The notes below the pieces were generated by a model. The model was given only the letters and a program-made list of their open reading frames with translations. It was not told where the DNA came from and did not search any database. The position numbers were made by a program, and so were the translations under genes. Positions 23,181-37,639 of a DNA stretch of 64,000 nt are shown piece by piece (position 1 is the stretch's first letter; every line of letters starts with the position of its first letter). This DNA is from Panax quinquefolius. Taxonomy: Eukaryota > Streptophyta > Magnoliopsida > Apiales > Araliaceae. The stretch is from NCBI GenBank assembly GCA_020205615.1, contig CM035166.1, positions 78,640,679 through 78,704,678 of the forward strand, read 5' to 3'.

Positions 23181-25290
23181 CCCCAACATGAAAAAGGTAG
23201 AAATTCCACAATAAAATCCATACCAATATTTCGGTATAATGATATTGAAAGAATAATATTTCTTAAGTTTATAAACAATTTATTTTAATTGTTTACAGTT
23301 TACTAAATAATGCATTTAATCATCCTAAAATGTCAAACTCATAAGATTTCATCACCAATAACCAAAACCCTCATAAAAAATCTGCATATACCTCATATAG
23401 GATTCTCAAGCCATAAAATCCTATTTTCCAATTTTCTTACTTCACATAACATATTTAATTCATTTACTCATAACTAGTCCATTTTCATGAAAAATGCCAA
23501 ATCAATACAAACAAATTTTCTTTTCTAGAATTTAGCAGAATATAGTCCCATATTGAACATATATTTTTCTCAAAATTTTTAAAATTCATTTACTATTTTT
23601 CATATGGCCAAAACCGTCAAATATTTAGATATTTATCATAAATGTTACTTTTCTCCAAAAATTCCGAAATTCACAGAGTATACTGATATTATACAGATGT
23701 ACTCCCAATAAAAATTTCACCAATTTTGGAGTTAACCACAAGGAGTTATAAGGGTTTACTTTTAAAATAGTCTTTTCCCATAAAATTCATAACTCTTAAT
23801 CTATAGATCCAAAAATCACTATTTTTGGACACAATCTAGAAAACTCATCAAATTATCATTTCAAATTTTTCCAGAATTTTTGAAGGTCTAAAAAGTTACA
23901 AAACATGAAAAACATAACGACCCTTAAAATCTCTTACCTCAAAAGAGCAGTATTTTTGACTGGAATATCGGACGAAAAGCCGAAGCAAACTTGCATTGAA
24001 TAGAAACTCTCCAAATATCTAAATACTCACCAAAATATACTCGACAATATAGAGAGAGAAAACTTATGTTTCTGGTGTGATTTTCAATTCTAACATAAGC
24101 ACCTATTTATAAGAAAATGCTAGAACGCCAAAGGAGACTAAATTAATAAAATAATAATATTAATTATTTTACGCATGTTGCTATGAAGCCCATCATTCTT
24201 GAAAACCAATTCAGCACACCTTAATTGATTTCCAGCACCTTTTTTTTTGTACACCAACCAAAATGGGTCCCACCCAAATTAAATAAAAATTATTTTATTT
24301 TTTGAAACTTCAACAATTCATAGAAAATAGCCCGGTTATCAGAAAAATAAGAATTTTATATCCATTTTGCCTGAAATCGAATTCTCTACAACTTTGTAGC
24401 TTTGCGTTTTTCCAAAATCCAAACTAAAAATATCTGAAATCCACAAACGGATGATTTTTAATATCTCCACACCGACAAAATACTGAATGAACACCTCAGC
24501 ATTAATTCCTACATTTTTATCCACATAAAAATAAATATATCCATCATTTATATCCACATAAAATAAATATTTTCTTATCATATAAATCAATAATTAATTA
24601 TTCACAAATAATATTACAGAATCACAATTATGACAACCGGTAGTTCTCAGGAAGAGGGGCTTTCCAATAAAGATTTCTCCTTACTGGCGCGCAATTAGGT
24701 GACCAAACCTCTCCTTGACAGAACTTTCTAGACATTTCCAATAATGTTATCTAATAATATTATTCAAATAATATGAATTATTGATCTGATAATGGGAAAT
24801 ACTGTGCAGTGACAATTATTGAAACAACAATAATATAAAATATCAACGCAATAATTATTGAATCAATAAAATAAAATATTGAATAGTAATTACTGTAACA
24901 ATTATTGAGTAGTGCCTTCTCACGTAAGAATCAATAATTCAAAAATATTATGCAAAATCGTGTGCTACTGTGCAACAACGCGTATTATTATACTTGACCC
25001 ACCGGGTATTCTAACAGTGTTAACGGTAACGATTACGCCGTTATTTATAAAAACTCAAATTTGTCATTTTATTCATCCGACAGTTATCCGTTATGGGGCC
25101 CACAAATGGCTGCGCTGTCGTACGAATATTCCCCGACAACAATGAATATTTTATAACCACTTGTGTATTTTGAAAAAACAAAATTCATATATCACCCTTA
25201 ACTTTAACCTTTTATCAATTTAACCATTTACTGAATAGTAATTATAAGAAAAATTGAATACTTTTATTTCATAAAATTCGGGGTCTTACA

Positions 25291-25295
25291 GTTAT
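25291..25295. repeat. E3 target site duplication, right copy
   Basis: GTTAT, identical to 8952-8956. It shows that E3 inserted inside the CACTA-like subterminal repeats. Confidence 0.85.
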
Positions 25296-25404
25296 TTTAT
25301 TTCGTTGCCTAATATAGACCACATTCATTAGCAACAATTTTTATTTTCGTTGCGTATTTTATACAACTTTTTGCAACGACTATTAACATGTTGCCTTAAA
25401 TTAA
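25296..25404 (+). mobile_element. CACTA-like subterminal repeats, continuation
   Basis: TTCGTTGC, TTAGCAACA, TTCGTTGCG and TTTGCAACGA words resume after the E3 duplication, continuing the block that ends at 8956. No opposite CACTA terminus is found before or after the microsatellite. Confidence 0.6.
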
Positions 25405-26297
<893 letters not shown>

Positions 26298-26329
26298 TTG
26301 TTTTGTTATAAATACTAATCATTGCAAAA

Positions 26330-26420
26330 TAATAGCATAGGCCCATGTGCTCGGCTGGTTATTAGATTAATATTCCAAATTGGAGGTCTTGGGTTCGAAT
26401 CTGTGCATCAACATATTTTT
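26330..26420 (+). other. tRNA-like internal promoter trace (possible SINE)
   Basis: TGTGCTCGGCTGG (26346-26358) resembles a polymerase III A box, and GGTTCGAATC (26392-26401) matches the B box. Their spacing is tRNA-like. It does not fold convincingly as a tRNA gene by eye. A tRNA-derived SINE head or a chance match in another repeat are both possible. Confidence 0.35.
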
Positions 26421-27103
26421 TGGGATGAAGTTCAATATTCGTCACGTCAGCCCGTCCATGTGTAAAATAAAATAAAAAATGCCCACGTAGATCCGCTTAC
26501 GTGCAGGCGTGTATGCATTCACGACGCAGTCAACGCATTACGTGGCACTTGGGGCTCGAAGTCCAAATTTTTTAATAGAAAATGGCTCAATTTGCGTTGA
26601 CCAAAAGAAAATGTCTAAATACCCAAAAACTCCTAAAGTTCAGTGGTCAACTTTGCATTTTACCCTTATAATATATTGTGTAACTCTTCAAAAAGACTAC
26701 GAAATAAAAATTTTAATTAATTTAATGAAAGATTAATATTTTTAGTACTATTATTATAATAATTATTATTATAATAATACTAATAATAAAAAAATAATAC
26801 TAATTTGACAACAGATGAATATTTTTAGTACTATTATAATAATTATAATAATTATAATAATAATAATAATAATAATAGTTATTATAATATTAATAATAAC
26901 ACTAACAATTCATCATCAGCATATAAAATTGTTAGCTCCCACTTGTAGTAAGCTTAATGGATTTCTAATTGAATAGCTTATGGTCACGTCATGCTTACAT
27001 AACCTTTATCATTTATCTCTACGTTTATCAATACTTACACATACATTACATTAATACATTATTTATATAATACCTCCTCCACACATAATATATATTGTAT
27101 ATA
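26421..27103. other. Non-coding AT-rich stretch
   Basis: No gene seen. Contains the inverted words CACGTAG and TTACGTG near 26485-26503, a repeat-like sentence around 26560-26670, and further TAA/ATTATA low-complexity runs (26740-26900). Confidence 0.5.
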
Positions 27104-27108
27104 TATAA
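27104..27108. repeat. E5 target site duplication, left copy
   Basis: TATAA before the LTR start. The identical TATAA is at 35266-35270. The site is low complexity, but both copies abut exact TG...CA ends. Confidence 0.8.
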
Positions 27109-30100
27109 TGTAACGACCCCAAAATAGGTCCATTCCATTAAACCCATTCTGAGTCGCCAAATACATGGTACAGAAATAACTACAACTTTATTAATACATT
27201 TGTCATGCAAAATACGACAACATATATACTGTGAGTTTAAATTCAAATATATACCAACTGTAACACGTCACAATGACACCTTACATAAAGGTATAGTCAA
27301 AAACTGTTTTAGAAATTAGAATCTTTGGGAAGTGCTCAAGGAAACCTTCGTATATGGGAGGCCATGCTTTTAGGTTATGGTAGATATCATATGGCCACGT
27401 AATTATCCTTGGTTGACCTAATAGACCCCAAAAAAAACGAGAAGATTACTATCATATTCTTTCCAATGGTGAGTCTTCTCTTGACATATCATTATCTCCA
27501 TTGTCTCTCTAATTGGGTATTATACTCCAAACAAACACCAAGATTATATAGGTAGTGCTTGTAAATATACTCAAGAAGTGGATGAGCACAACCATGTCTT
27601 ATGATGACACGAGGTTGTATGTCATTAGACATCTTGTATGATAGTGGCAAAACACCCTTCCAAGTTAAATTCACCTCACCTCAACATTTATAGACCACCA
27701 TTCTATTCCTCGCTATCCCCGCTCGACCCGGCTACACTTTTATTATCCGAAAAGAATTGTGAAACAAAAGGGTGAGCACAACTAGCTCGATAAAAAATAT
27801 TATGACTAAAGATAAATAAATTATCAATAGTCTTCATCATGTAATAAATCGAGATTTAGAACATATGGTAGATGATAAAACTTTTCAACCATAGTTCATA
27901 ATGAACTAGCAATCCATTAAAAGAGTCAAATAGATAATAAAGTCTATTATCTTCTCCATGTTAAAAGTCCACCAACAATGTTTTATCCTCGTAACATCAA
28001 TCAACAATTTACATCTACAATCACATGTATAACTCATAATCGTAATTGTTGTTCTAAATTCCTTTTCTCATCCAGACAAAGATAATTTCATCACCTGCCC
28101 TTTACCGAAACATCAAAGATCATGGTTATACCAAATCACACAGTTCTGCTCATAATCATACTAATAAATTCATCTTTGCACCACTACGGCCAAAGATATT
28201 CATCAACGATTCATCTTTACACTACATGCCAAAGATATTCAACAACAAGTCATCTTTGCACCACGAGCCAAAGATATTCAACAACAAAAGTCATCTTTTT
28301 GCACTACGGGCCAAAGATATTCAACAATAATTCATCTTCACACTAAAGCTAAGATATTCATCAACAAGTCATCTTTGCACCACTGAGCCAAATATATTCA
28401 TATATCAAAGAAATACATAATCATTTCGGAAGTTATATAACAATAATTATAACCATGTTGATCAATTCACCTTTGCACTTAAGCTAAAAATATTCAATTG
28501 TAAATTCAATGGTCATGATCATACCACCAACAATTCAACTTTTGCACCATCGGCCAAAGAGAACCTATAGTCACGATCATACCAATAATCTACCCATCTT
28601 TACACTCAAGTCAAAGAGAAATATTATCATTAGGGTTATAAGAATGTTATATAAAATAATATAATCAAAACATATAGATTTAATCCCAAGAGTAAGATTC
28701 ATAAATCAATGATCTCATAACACCTTAATCAAAATGTTATAAATCACTTAATAATCTCATAATCTAATATTATTAATACTACCACAATATTTTAATCATT
28801 TCTTAAACTTATAAACAATTTATTTAAATTGTTTACACTTTACTAATAAATGAATTTAATCATCTTAAAATGTCAAACTAATAAGATTTCATCACCAATA
28901 ACCAAAATCCTCATCAAAAATCTGCATATACCTCATATAGGATTCTCAAGCCAATAAATCATATTTTCCAATTTTCTTACTTCACATAACATATTTAATT
29001 CATTTACTCATAACTAGAACATTTTCATGAAAAATACCAAATCAGTTCCAAAAATATTTCTTTTCTGGAATTTAGCATAACATAGTCCCATATTGAACAT
29101 ATATTTTTCTCGAAATTTTAAAAATTCATTTACTATTTTCCATATGGCTAAAACTACCGAATAGTTAGACATTTATCATAAATTGTACTTTTGTCCAGAA
29201 ATTCCGAAATTAATACGGTATACTTATATTATATAGATGTACTCCAAATAAAAATTTCATCAATTTTGGAGTTAACCACAAGGAGTTATAAGCGGTTACT
29301 TTTAAAATAGTCTTTTCTCATAAAATCCATAACTCCTAATCTATACATCCAAAAATCGCCATTTTTGAACACAATCTAAAAAACTCATCAAAATATCATT
29401 TCAAATTTTTTCAAAATTTTTGAAGGTTCAGAAAAATTTTGAAACTTAAAAAAACATAATAACCCTTAAAATCCCTTAATATCCCTTACCTCAAAAAAAA
29501 AAGATCGAATGTTTCGGATATATAACGAATCTAACTTGCACCGCAGATAGCAATACTCAAAGTATACTCAAAATACTCACAAGAATACGCTCAATAATAT
29601 AGAGAGAGAAAACTTCAATTTCTGGTGTGATTTTCAATTCTAACCTAAGCACCCTATTTATAGGAAAATTCTTAGAACACCAAAGCAGAAAATTTAATAT
29701 AATAATATATTTATTAAAATTTGTCTACGCCAACCTTTGAGAATCTGAAATCAGCAACCTAACACATGTAAAATGAGGCTCACACATCTAAAAAACGTTT
29801 TTCTTTTATAAAGTATTTAAAACTTCCAAAAATCAATTATTTCGGAGCTTCAGAACTTCAATAATTCATAATAAATATCCCTTTTATTAGAAAATGCAAA
29901 TCTCACAATTTTTTATAGGAAATTCAATTCTCTACAACTTTGCAGAAGAAAGTTTTTTCAAATTCCAAACAGAAATTGACCGAAATCCACAAACGGGCGA
30001 TTTAAACATTTATAATCAAATTTCAAATCAATAATTGTGTCCACCAACACACAAAAATATGTGTTAAACATTTAATGCCACAAAATACTCTTCCTCCTCA

Positions 30101-31022
30101 TATACTCATATATCCCACATTCATTATAAAAATATCACGTTAATATATTATTAAAATAATATATTTAAATGAATTATTTTATCAGAAAAAGATAAAATAT
30201 TAATTTTCAACAATTGTCATTTTAAAAATTTTCTCCATCTATATCCACATAAAATCAATATTTTCCTCATCATATAAATCATTAATTAATTATTCACAAA
30301 TAATATTACAGAATCACAACATCTGCAACCAGTAGTTCTCGGGAAAGAGGAGGCTTTCCAATAAGAATTTCTCCTCATCTTGGTAGCTTGCAATTAGGTG
30401 ACCAAACCTCTCCTTAGACATGTAACTTTCTAGACATTGCCAATAATGTTATCTAATAATATTATTCAGATAATATGAATTATTACTCGATAATGGAAAA
30501 TACTATGTAATGACAATTTATGAAACAACGGTAATATAAAATATCAACGCGCAATTATTGAATCAATAAAATAAAATAATTGAACAATAATTCTTGTAAC
30601 AATTATCGAGTAGTGCCTTCTTACGTAAGAATCAATAATTGGTGCAATACCGCAGTGTCTTCTTGCTCAACAACGCGTATTAGTGTGTTTTAACCATCGG
30701 GTATTCCAACAAGATTAACTTCAGAATAACTACGCCGTTATTTATAAACAACTTATATTTGTCGTTTTCTTCATCCAATCGCTTTCCGTTATGGGGCCCA
30801 CAAAAGACTGAGCCGTCGTACGAATATTCCCCGATAGAAAGAATATTCCACGACCAAACGAATATTCTCCGACAACAATGAATATTTTATAGCCACTTGC
30901 ATATTTTGTAAATTTTGCATATTTCACCCATAACTTTAAACTTTTATCAATTTAACCATTTACTAAATAATAATTATAAGAAAAATTGAATACTTTTATT
31001 TCATAAAATCCGGGGTCTTACA
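27109..31022 (-). repeat. E5 3' LTR (family B, 3.91 kb)
   Basis: TGTAACGACCCC to CCGGGGTCTTACA. Hairpin array at 28165-28395, donor-like AGGTAAGGG at about 29485-29493, TATA-type block near 29650-29662. The GTGAATAGT block of the other families is absent. Confidence 0.9.
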
Positions 31023-31354
31023 ATCTCCCCTCCTTATGAAATTTCATCCCCGAAATTGACGTACCTGGTATTTCAAAAAGTTGAGAATACCTTGCTTTCA
31101 TTTCAGATTCCATCTTTCCTGTCCTCATAATTTCTCCATTGCTCATCTCCTGTAATTCAGATATCATTCTAGAATACAGCTTCAAAACAAGGGTTAATTG
31201 AATAAATTAACATATCACATAATATCCCGATATTATGACTGACCAACAAATAAGCTTAGGTAGGACACACTAGCGAAGGATTTACTCATCTCTCCCCTCC
31301 TAGTTCTAATCCCGATCTCCGCCAGAGATCATATCCCTAAGCTCTGATACCAAA
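31023..31354 (-). other. E5 interior: polypurine tract, short spacer, primer site
   Basis: The left end is the usual pol 3' tail (GACGTACCTGG on the plus strand) and polypurine tract. The right end has the gag-leader block (ACAAGGGTTAATTGAATAAA) and the primer site GCTCTGATACCA (31341-31352). The deletion joins the region just after the gag leader to the pol 3' tail. Confidence 0.88.
31341..31352 (-). other. E5 primer binding site
   Basis: Minus strand TGGTATCAGAGC, perfect, two bases from the LTR at 31355. Confidence 0.9.
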
Positions 31355-34300
31355 TGTAACGACCCCAAAATAGGTCCATTCCATCCAACCCATTCTGAGT
31401 CGCCAAATACATGGTACAGAAATAACTACAACTTTATTAATACATTTGTCGTACAAAATACGATAACATATATACTGTGAGTTTAAATACAAATATATAC
31501 CAACTGTAGCACGTCACTATGACACCTTACATAAAGGTATAGTCAAAAACTGTTTTAGAAATTAGAATCTTTGGGAAGTGCTCAAGGAAACCTTCGTATA
31601 TGGGAGGCCATGCTTTTAGGTTATGGTAGATATCATACGTATGGCCAATAATTATCCTTGGTCAACCTAATAGACCCCAAAGAAAAATAAGATTACTATC
31701 ATATTATTCCCAATGGTGAGTCTTCTCTTGACATATCATTATCTCCATTGTCTCTAATTGGGTATTATACTCCAAACAAACACAAAGATTATATAGGTAG
31801 TGCTTGTAAATATACTCAGCAAGTGGATGAGCACAACCATATCTTATGATGACACGAGGTTGTATGTCATTAGACATCTTGTATGATAGTGGCAAAACAC
31901 CCTTCCAAGTTAAATTCACCTCACCCTCAACATCTATAGACCACCATTCTATTCCCTCGCTATCCCCCGCTCGACCCAGCTACACTTTTATTACCTGAAA
32001 AGAATTGTGAAACAAAAGGGTGAGCACAACTAGCTCAGTAAAGAATATTATGACTAAAGATAAATAAATTATCAATAGTCTTCATCGGTAATAAATCAGA
32101 GATTTAGAACATATGGTAGATGATAAAACTTTTCAACCATAGTTGCAGCGGAACTAGCAATCCATTAAAAGAGTCAAATAGACCATAAAGTCTATTATCT
32201 TCTTCATGTTAAAAGTCCACCAACAATGTTTTATCCCTGTAACTTCAATCAACAATTCATGTCTACAATCACATGTATAACTCATAATCGTAATTGTTGT
32301 TCTAAATTCCTTTTCTCATCCAGGACAAAGATAATTTCATCACTTGTCTTTACCTGAAACATCAAAGATCATGGTTATACAATCACAGTTCCTGTTCATA
32401 ATCATACTAATAAATTCATCTTTGCACCACGGCCAAAGATATTCATCAACAGTTCATCTTTTCACTACATGCCAAAGATATTCAACAACAAGTCATCTTT
32501 GCACTACGAGCCAAAGATATTCAACAACAGGTCATTTTTGCACTACGGGCTAAAGATATTCAACAATAATTCATCTTTGCACTACAGGCTAAGATATTCA
32601 TCAACAAGTCATCTTTGCACTATGAGCCAAAGATATTCATATATCAAAGAAATACATAATCATTTCAGAAGTTATATAACAATAATTATAACCATGTTGA
32701 TCAATTCACCTTTGCACTTAAGCTAAAAATATTCAATTGTAAATTCAATGGTCAGCGATCATACTAGTCAACAATTCAACTTTTTGCACCATCGCCAAAG
32801 AGAACCTATAGTCACGATCATACCAATAATCTACCCATCTTTACACTCAAGTCAAAGAGAAATATTATCATTAGGGTTATAAGAATGTTATATAAAAATA
32901 ATATAATCAAAACATATAGATTTAATCCCAAGAGTAAGATTCATAAATCAATGATCTCATAACACCTTAATCAAAATATTATAAATCACTTAATAATCTC
33001 ATAATCTAATATTATTAATACTACCACAATATTTTAATCATTTCTTAAACTTATAAATAATTTATTTAAATTGTTTACACTTTACTAATAAATGCATTTA
33101 ATCATCTTAAAATGCCAAACTAATAAGATTTCATCACCAATAACCAAAATCCTCATCAAAAATCTGCATATACCTCATATAGGATTCTCAAGCCAATAAA
33201 TCATATTTTTCAATTTTCTTACTTCACATAACATATTTAATTCATTTACTCATAACTAGAATATTTTCATGAAAAATACCAAATCAGTTCCAAAAATATT
33301 TCTTTTCTGGGATTTATCATAACATATTCCCATATTGAACATATATTTTTCTCGAAATTTTAAAAATTCATTTACTATTTTCCATATGGCTAAAACTACC
33401 GAATAGTTAGACATTTATCATAAATTGTACTTTTGTCCAAAAATTCCAAAATTAATACGCTATACTGATATTATATAGATGTACTACCAATAAAAATTTC
33501 ATCAATTTTGGACTTAACCACAAGGAGTTATAAGCGGTTACTTTTAAAATAGTCTTTTCTCATAAAATCCATAACTCCTAATCTATACATCCAAAAATCG
33601 CCATTTTTGGACACAATCTACAAAACTCATCAAAATATCATTTCAAATTTTTCCAAAATTTTTGAAAGTTCAGAAAAATTTTGAAACTTAAAAAAACATA
33701 ATAACCCTTAAAATCTCTTACTATCCCTTACCTCAAAAGAGCAGTACTGGAATGTCGGATATAACGTTGAACGAACTTGCACCGTATAGCAATACTCAAA
33801 GTATACTCAAAATACTCACAAGAATATGCTCGATAATATAGAGAGAGAAAACTTCAATTTCTGGTGTGATTTTCAATTCTAACCTAAGCACCCTATTTAT
33901 AGGAAAATGCTTAGAACACCAAAGCAGAAAATTTAATATAATAATATATTTATAAAAATTTGTCTACGCCAACCTTGGAGAATCTGAAATCAGCAACCTA
34001 ACACATGTAAAATGAGGCTCACACATCTAAAAAACATTTTCTTTTATAAAATAATTAAAACTTCCAAAAATCAATTATTTTGAACTTGAACTTCAATAAT
34101 TCATAATAAATAGCCCTTTTATCAGAAAATTTGAATCTCATGACTTGTTATAGGAAATTCAATTTCTACAACTTTGCAGAAGAAAGATTTTTCAAATTCC
34201 AAATGTAAATTGGACCAAATCCACAAACGAAAGCGATTTAACAATTTATAATCAAATTTCAAATCAATAATTGTGTCCACCAACACACAAAATATGTGTT

Positions 34301-35265
34301 AAACATTTAATGCCACAAAAATACTCTTCCTCCTCATATACTCATATATCACGCATTCATTATAAAATATCACCTGAATTAATATATTATTAAAATAATA
34401 TATTTAAATAAATTATTTTATCCGAAAAAGATAAAATATTAATTTTCAACAATTGTTATTTTAAAATTTTCTCCATCTATATCCACATAAAATCAATATT
34501 TTCCTCATCATATAAATTAATAATTAATTATTCACAAATAATATTACAGAATCACAAGATCTTGCAACTGTGTAGTCCTCGGGAAAGAGGGCTTTCAATA
34601 AGAATTTCTCTCATCTAAGCCTTGCAATTAGGTGACCAAACCTCTCCTTGTATGTGAACTTTCTAGACATTGCCAATAATGTTATCTAATAATATTATTC
34701 AGTTAATATGAATTATTGCTTCGATAATGGAAAATTGTGTAATGACAATTTATTGAAACAACAAGTAATATAAAATATCAATGCAAAGAATTATTGAATC
34801 AATAAAATAAAATATTGAACAAAGAATTCTTTGTAACAATTATTGAGTAATGCCTTCTTCACGTAAGAATCAATAATTGGTGCAATACCGATGTACTCTT
34901 GTTTAACAACGGCGTATTAGTGTGTTTTAACCACCGGTATTCCAACAAGATTAATTCAGTAATAACTACACCGTTATTTATAAACAACTTATATTTGTCA
35001 TTTTTTTTCATCCAATCGCTTTCAAGTTATGGGGCCCATAAAAGATCGCATATAAATGCATTTAATATTCCCCCTACGTAAAGAATATTCCACGACCAAA
35101 CGTAATATTCTCCAAACAACAATGAATATTTTATAGCCACTTGCATATTTTGTAAAATTTGCATATTTCACCCATAACTTTAAACTTTTATCAATTTAAC
35201 CATTTACTAAATAATAATTATAAGAAAAATTAAATACTTTTATTTCATAAAATCTGGGTCTTACA
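31355..35265 (-). repeat. E5 5' LTR (family B, 3.91 kb)
   Basis: TGTAACGACCCC to TGGGTCTTACA. TATAAATA box at 33894-33901 on the minus strand, donor-like GAGGTAAGGG around 33726-33735, hairpin array 32415-32635. It is nearly identical to 27109-31022. The visible differences are mostly small indels in GC-rich words. Confidence 0.9.
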
Positions 35266-35270
35266 TATAA
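35266..35270. repeat. E5 target site duplication, right copy
   Basis: TATAA, matching 27104-27108. Confidence 0.8.
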
Positions 35271-37378
35271 CAAGTGCATATTTCACATCAACAAATAATT
35301 TATTATACTTAAATAGTTTTATAATAATAACATGTACAATATTGACCTTTAAATTGATCTTTAACATTAACATATAAATTATTTACTTCATCAAATAAAT
35401 AGTTTGATTTTATTTATTTGATTTATTTACATATATCATGCCAATAAATACATATATAATACCATTTCCTATAATTAAATAATTGCTTATTTATCTATTT
35501 AAATATTAAGTTATTTAATAAACTTAATATTTTCCTTATAAAACAATTAACCAATACAAATTAATTAATTAATCTTATTTTCATTTATTTTCATTTTAAA
35601 TAATTCATAACATCATTATTACTATATATCACACTTATAGTTATATTAAATTATCATATATTTGAAACAAAATTTTATTTTATTCACAAATATACATTGT
35701 ACAATATTCTCGGGTCTCACAGTTTTAAATCGTACCTTAATGGTGGAGGATCGAGTGCGCCGTTGTATATGTAGAGAAGATGAAGGAATTCTCTCTCCAA
35801 ATACTTTGGTGGAAAGACGTTTGATCGAGTGGTCCTGCATGTGTCTAGAGGTACTTGTTATTCTAGAAACTAATGTGTTTTAATAAAACCGTTCATCGAA
35901 CCGACAAGTTATCAGATGGATGTGTACAAGTGTTAAACCATTATTGAACCGACGACATCATAAATATATAAAAATATATATATTATTAGTAATTAATAAA
36001 ATTTTAAATAAAATCTCATTTTTATGAACTAAAACATAATAAAGTTGAGTTACAATATTACTAAAAGTGATTAATTTTAATATTAAAAAATTTTAATACA
36101 AAAAAATAATAAAAAGTAATTGGGTCTCTTCTCTTCAACTGTTATTGGGTATTGGACCTATGCGGAACTCAATCTCTAGTCTATCTAAATTTGGGCTTTA
36201 ATTGCTCCTGCTTATTGGATATAAGGCTGTAAATAGTAACTTAAAAATTTATATTCGTGTGCATCCGTATTAAAAAAAAATGGAGTGATATATCTTTAGT
36301 TATTAATGTCTCTTACTGCTCTATGTTTGTTTTCATAGACTTATCAATATGGTTATGCTTTCTCAATTGATAAATCAATTTGGTCTTTTCCTATAGATTA
36401 TGTTGTTGTTGTTGTTGTTGTTTCTTTTTAATGTTGAATTTGCTCTTTCCATTTCGAAGAAATTGCAGACAGGAAATTGGAATGTATATAGGTTGGAATT
36501 ATCTGTTTATTTGCAATTATCTTTACTTTGCTTGAGTTAGTTGTTTGAATTATCCTTTCTTAATTGCGGATCTCGCACACTCACCTTTGAATTTACTCAA
36601 GAGATTTCCTATTCATCCCGAAATCGGTATTGCATTGACGATAATTTTGTGTGAGCATCTCTCAATATACTTGGACTAGCTTTTCCATTCATGTCTTGTG
36701 TGCCCATCTCATTGTTAACTTGATTAGGAATATTTAATCAAGTTGTATTCACTTGTGAGGGTAGGCACGCAATTGAAACTAATCTTTTAGAGTAACTCGT
36801 AGCTTAATTTAAGTTTTGCCGGTAAATCTTTTGTTATTCATGTTTGTAAAATTGGGGTTTGATACTTTTCTTGCAGTATTGAAGGGGTTTTGATAGCAGC
36901 GAAGTTTGCAGAGGTATACTCTTTCCATCTTTTGAAGAGGCTTCTTAATATTTTTACTATTAAAATGTTCAGTTTAATACTCCTTTTGGAACAAATATAA
37001 GATTATTGACTTCTTGAAGTCAATTTGAGACATTGTTTTCATACTCGGGTAAATTTATTTAATTTTAGTCAGTACAATGATGAATATTGTAAACTAGTTT
37101 AAAAAGTACTACTAATTATAAGATTTGAATTTTCATAAATTTTAATGAATCTTATCATTTGAGTTTAAAAATATCTCAAATTGATTTTTAAAAGTCAATA
37201 ATAATTTGGAAATGGAAGGAGTATTTATCGATGTGTGGTTAGTAACGTCATGGACTACTGAGCTCCTATATTCTTCATGGTTGTTATTTAGTCCTAAAAA
37301 ATCTTATGGCATAAAAGGGTCAATCTGCCATGAACTTTTGAAAAACTGATAATATATATTTTTGGCAACACTAGTACA
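35271..37378. other. Non-element DNA without a recognised gene
   Basis: Very AT-rich to about 35700. CGGGTCTCACA at 35711-35721 resembles an old LTR end. 35735-35883 holds a short open frame of no recognised family. 36300-36950 has an intron-like composition, with TTTCTTGCAG at about 36870-36880. No exon can be tied to a known protein. Confidence 0.5.
36402..36421. repeat. (GTT)n microsatellite
   Basis: About seven TTG/GTT units within intron-like sequence. Confidence 0.9.
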
Positions 37379-37560
37379 AAACTATAAAAAGACAACACTT
37401 AAAAGATGATGTTTTTATAAAAAATGTTATAGTATTTTTTTCACAACGTTTTTAACAAAACATTGTAGATACATTTGAAAAAACGTTATCTATTTATAAG
37501 GGCAATTTTTTATGGTCAAATAGATAACGTATTTTAAAATAAACGTTATCTATGTAAAAA
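37379..37560 (+). mobile_element. CACTA- or MITE-like stretch
   Basis: It begins CACTAGTACAAAACTATAAA and contains repeated inverted words around AACGTT, AACGTTATCTAT and ACATTGTAG. This is similar in style to short DNA transposons with subterminal repeats. The opposite terminus is not evident and no coding sequence is present. Confidence 0.4.
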
Positions 37561-37639
37561 ACACGAACCAAAAAAGTGGGCTTAAATGAAAATTTTAAAA
37601 CACGGACAAAACCAAAACCCTAGTTACTCTGGTTTCATA

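Larger units (their letters stand above)
8957..25290 (-). mobile_element. E3: non-autonomous LTR element (family B) split by E4
   Basis: Both ends and a perfect 5-bp duplication are present. The 3' LTR is 8957-12465 plus 19938-20311 (about 3.88 kb without the nested E4). The internal part is only 20312-21417. The 5' LTR is 21418-25290 (3.87 kb). The internal part contains ORF0 and a trace of the gag C-terminus but no recognisable protease, reverse transcriptase or integrase, so mobilisation would need help in trans. Confidence 0.85.
21418..25290 (-). repeat. E3 5' LTR (family B, 3.87 kb)
   Basis: It starts TTTGACAACCCC (a changed TGTGAC) and ends GGGGTCTTACA. The minus-strand TATAAATA box is at 24104-24111. 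The donor-like GAGGTAAGAG is at 23931-23940. A GTGAATAGT tandem block lies at 23098-23180 and a hairpin array at 22521-22743. This is the best preserved hairpin array in the window. Confidence 0.88.
27109..35265 (-). mobile_element. E5: LTR element with 3.9 kb LTRs and a 332-bp interior
   Basis: Complete ends, matching duplication, primer site and polypurine tract are all present, but there is no coding sequence between the LTRs (31023-31354). The LTRs (27109-31022 and 31355-35265) are family B like those of E3. This is a non-autonomous derivative that keeps only the cis elements. The total is 8.16 kb, of which 96% is LTR. Confidence 0.9.

Noticed and set aside
26929..35721. An older LTR surrounding E5, from TGTTAGCTCCC to CGGGTCTCACA
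   Set aside because: The right end is LTR-like, but the left end and flanks (AAAAT versus GTTTT) do not match, so no element is called.
35662..35883. Short open frame on both strands after the old LTR-like end
   Set aside because: No recognised family, no conserved context and ordinary length for chance frames; not listed as a gene.
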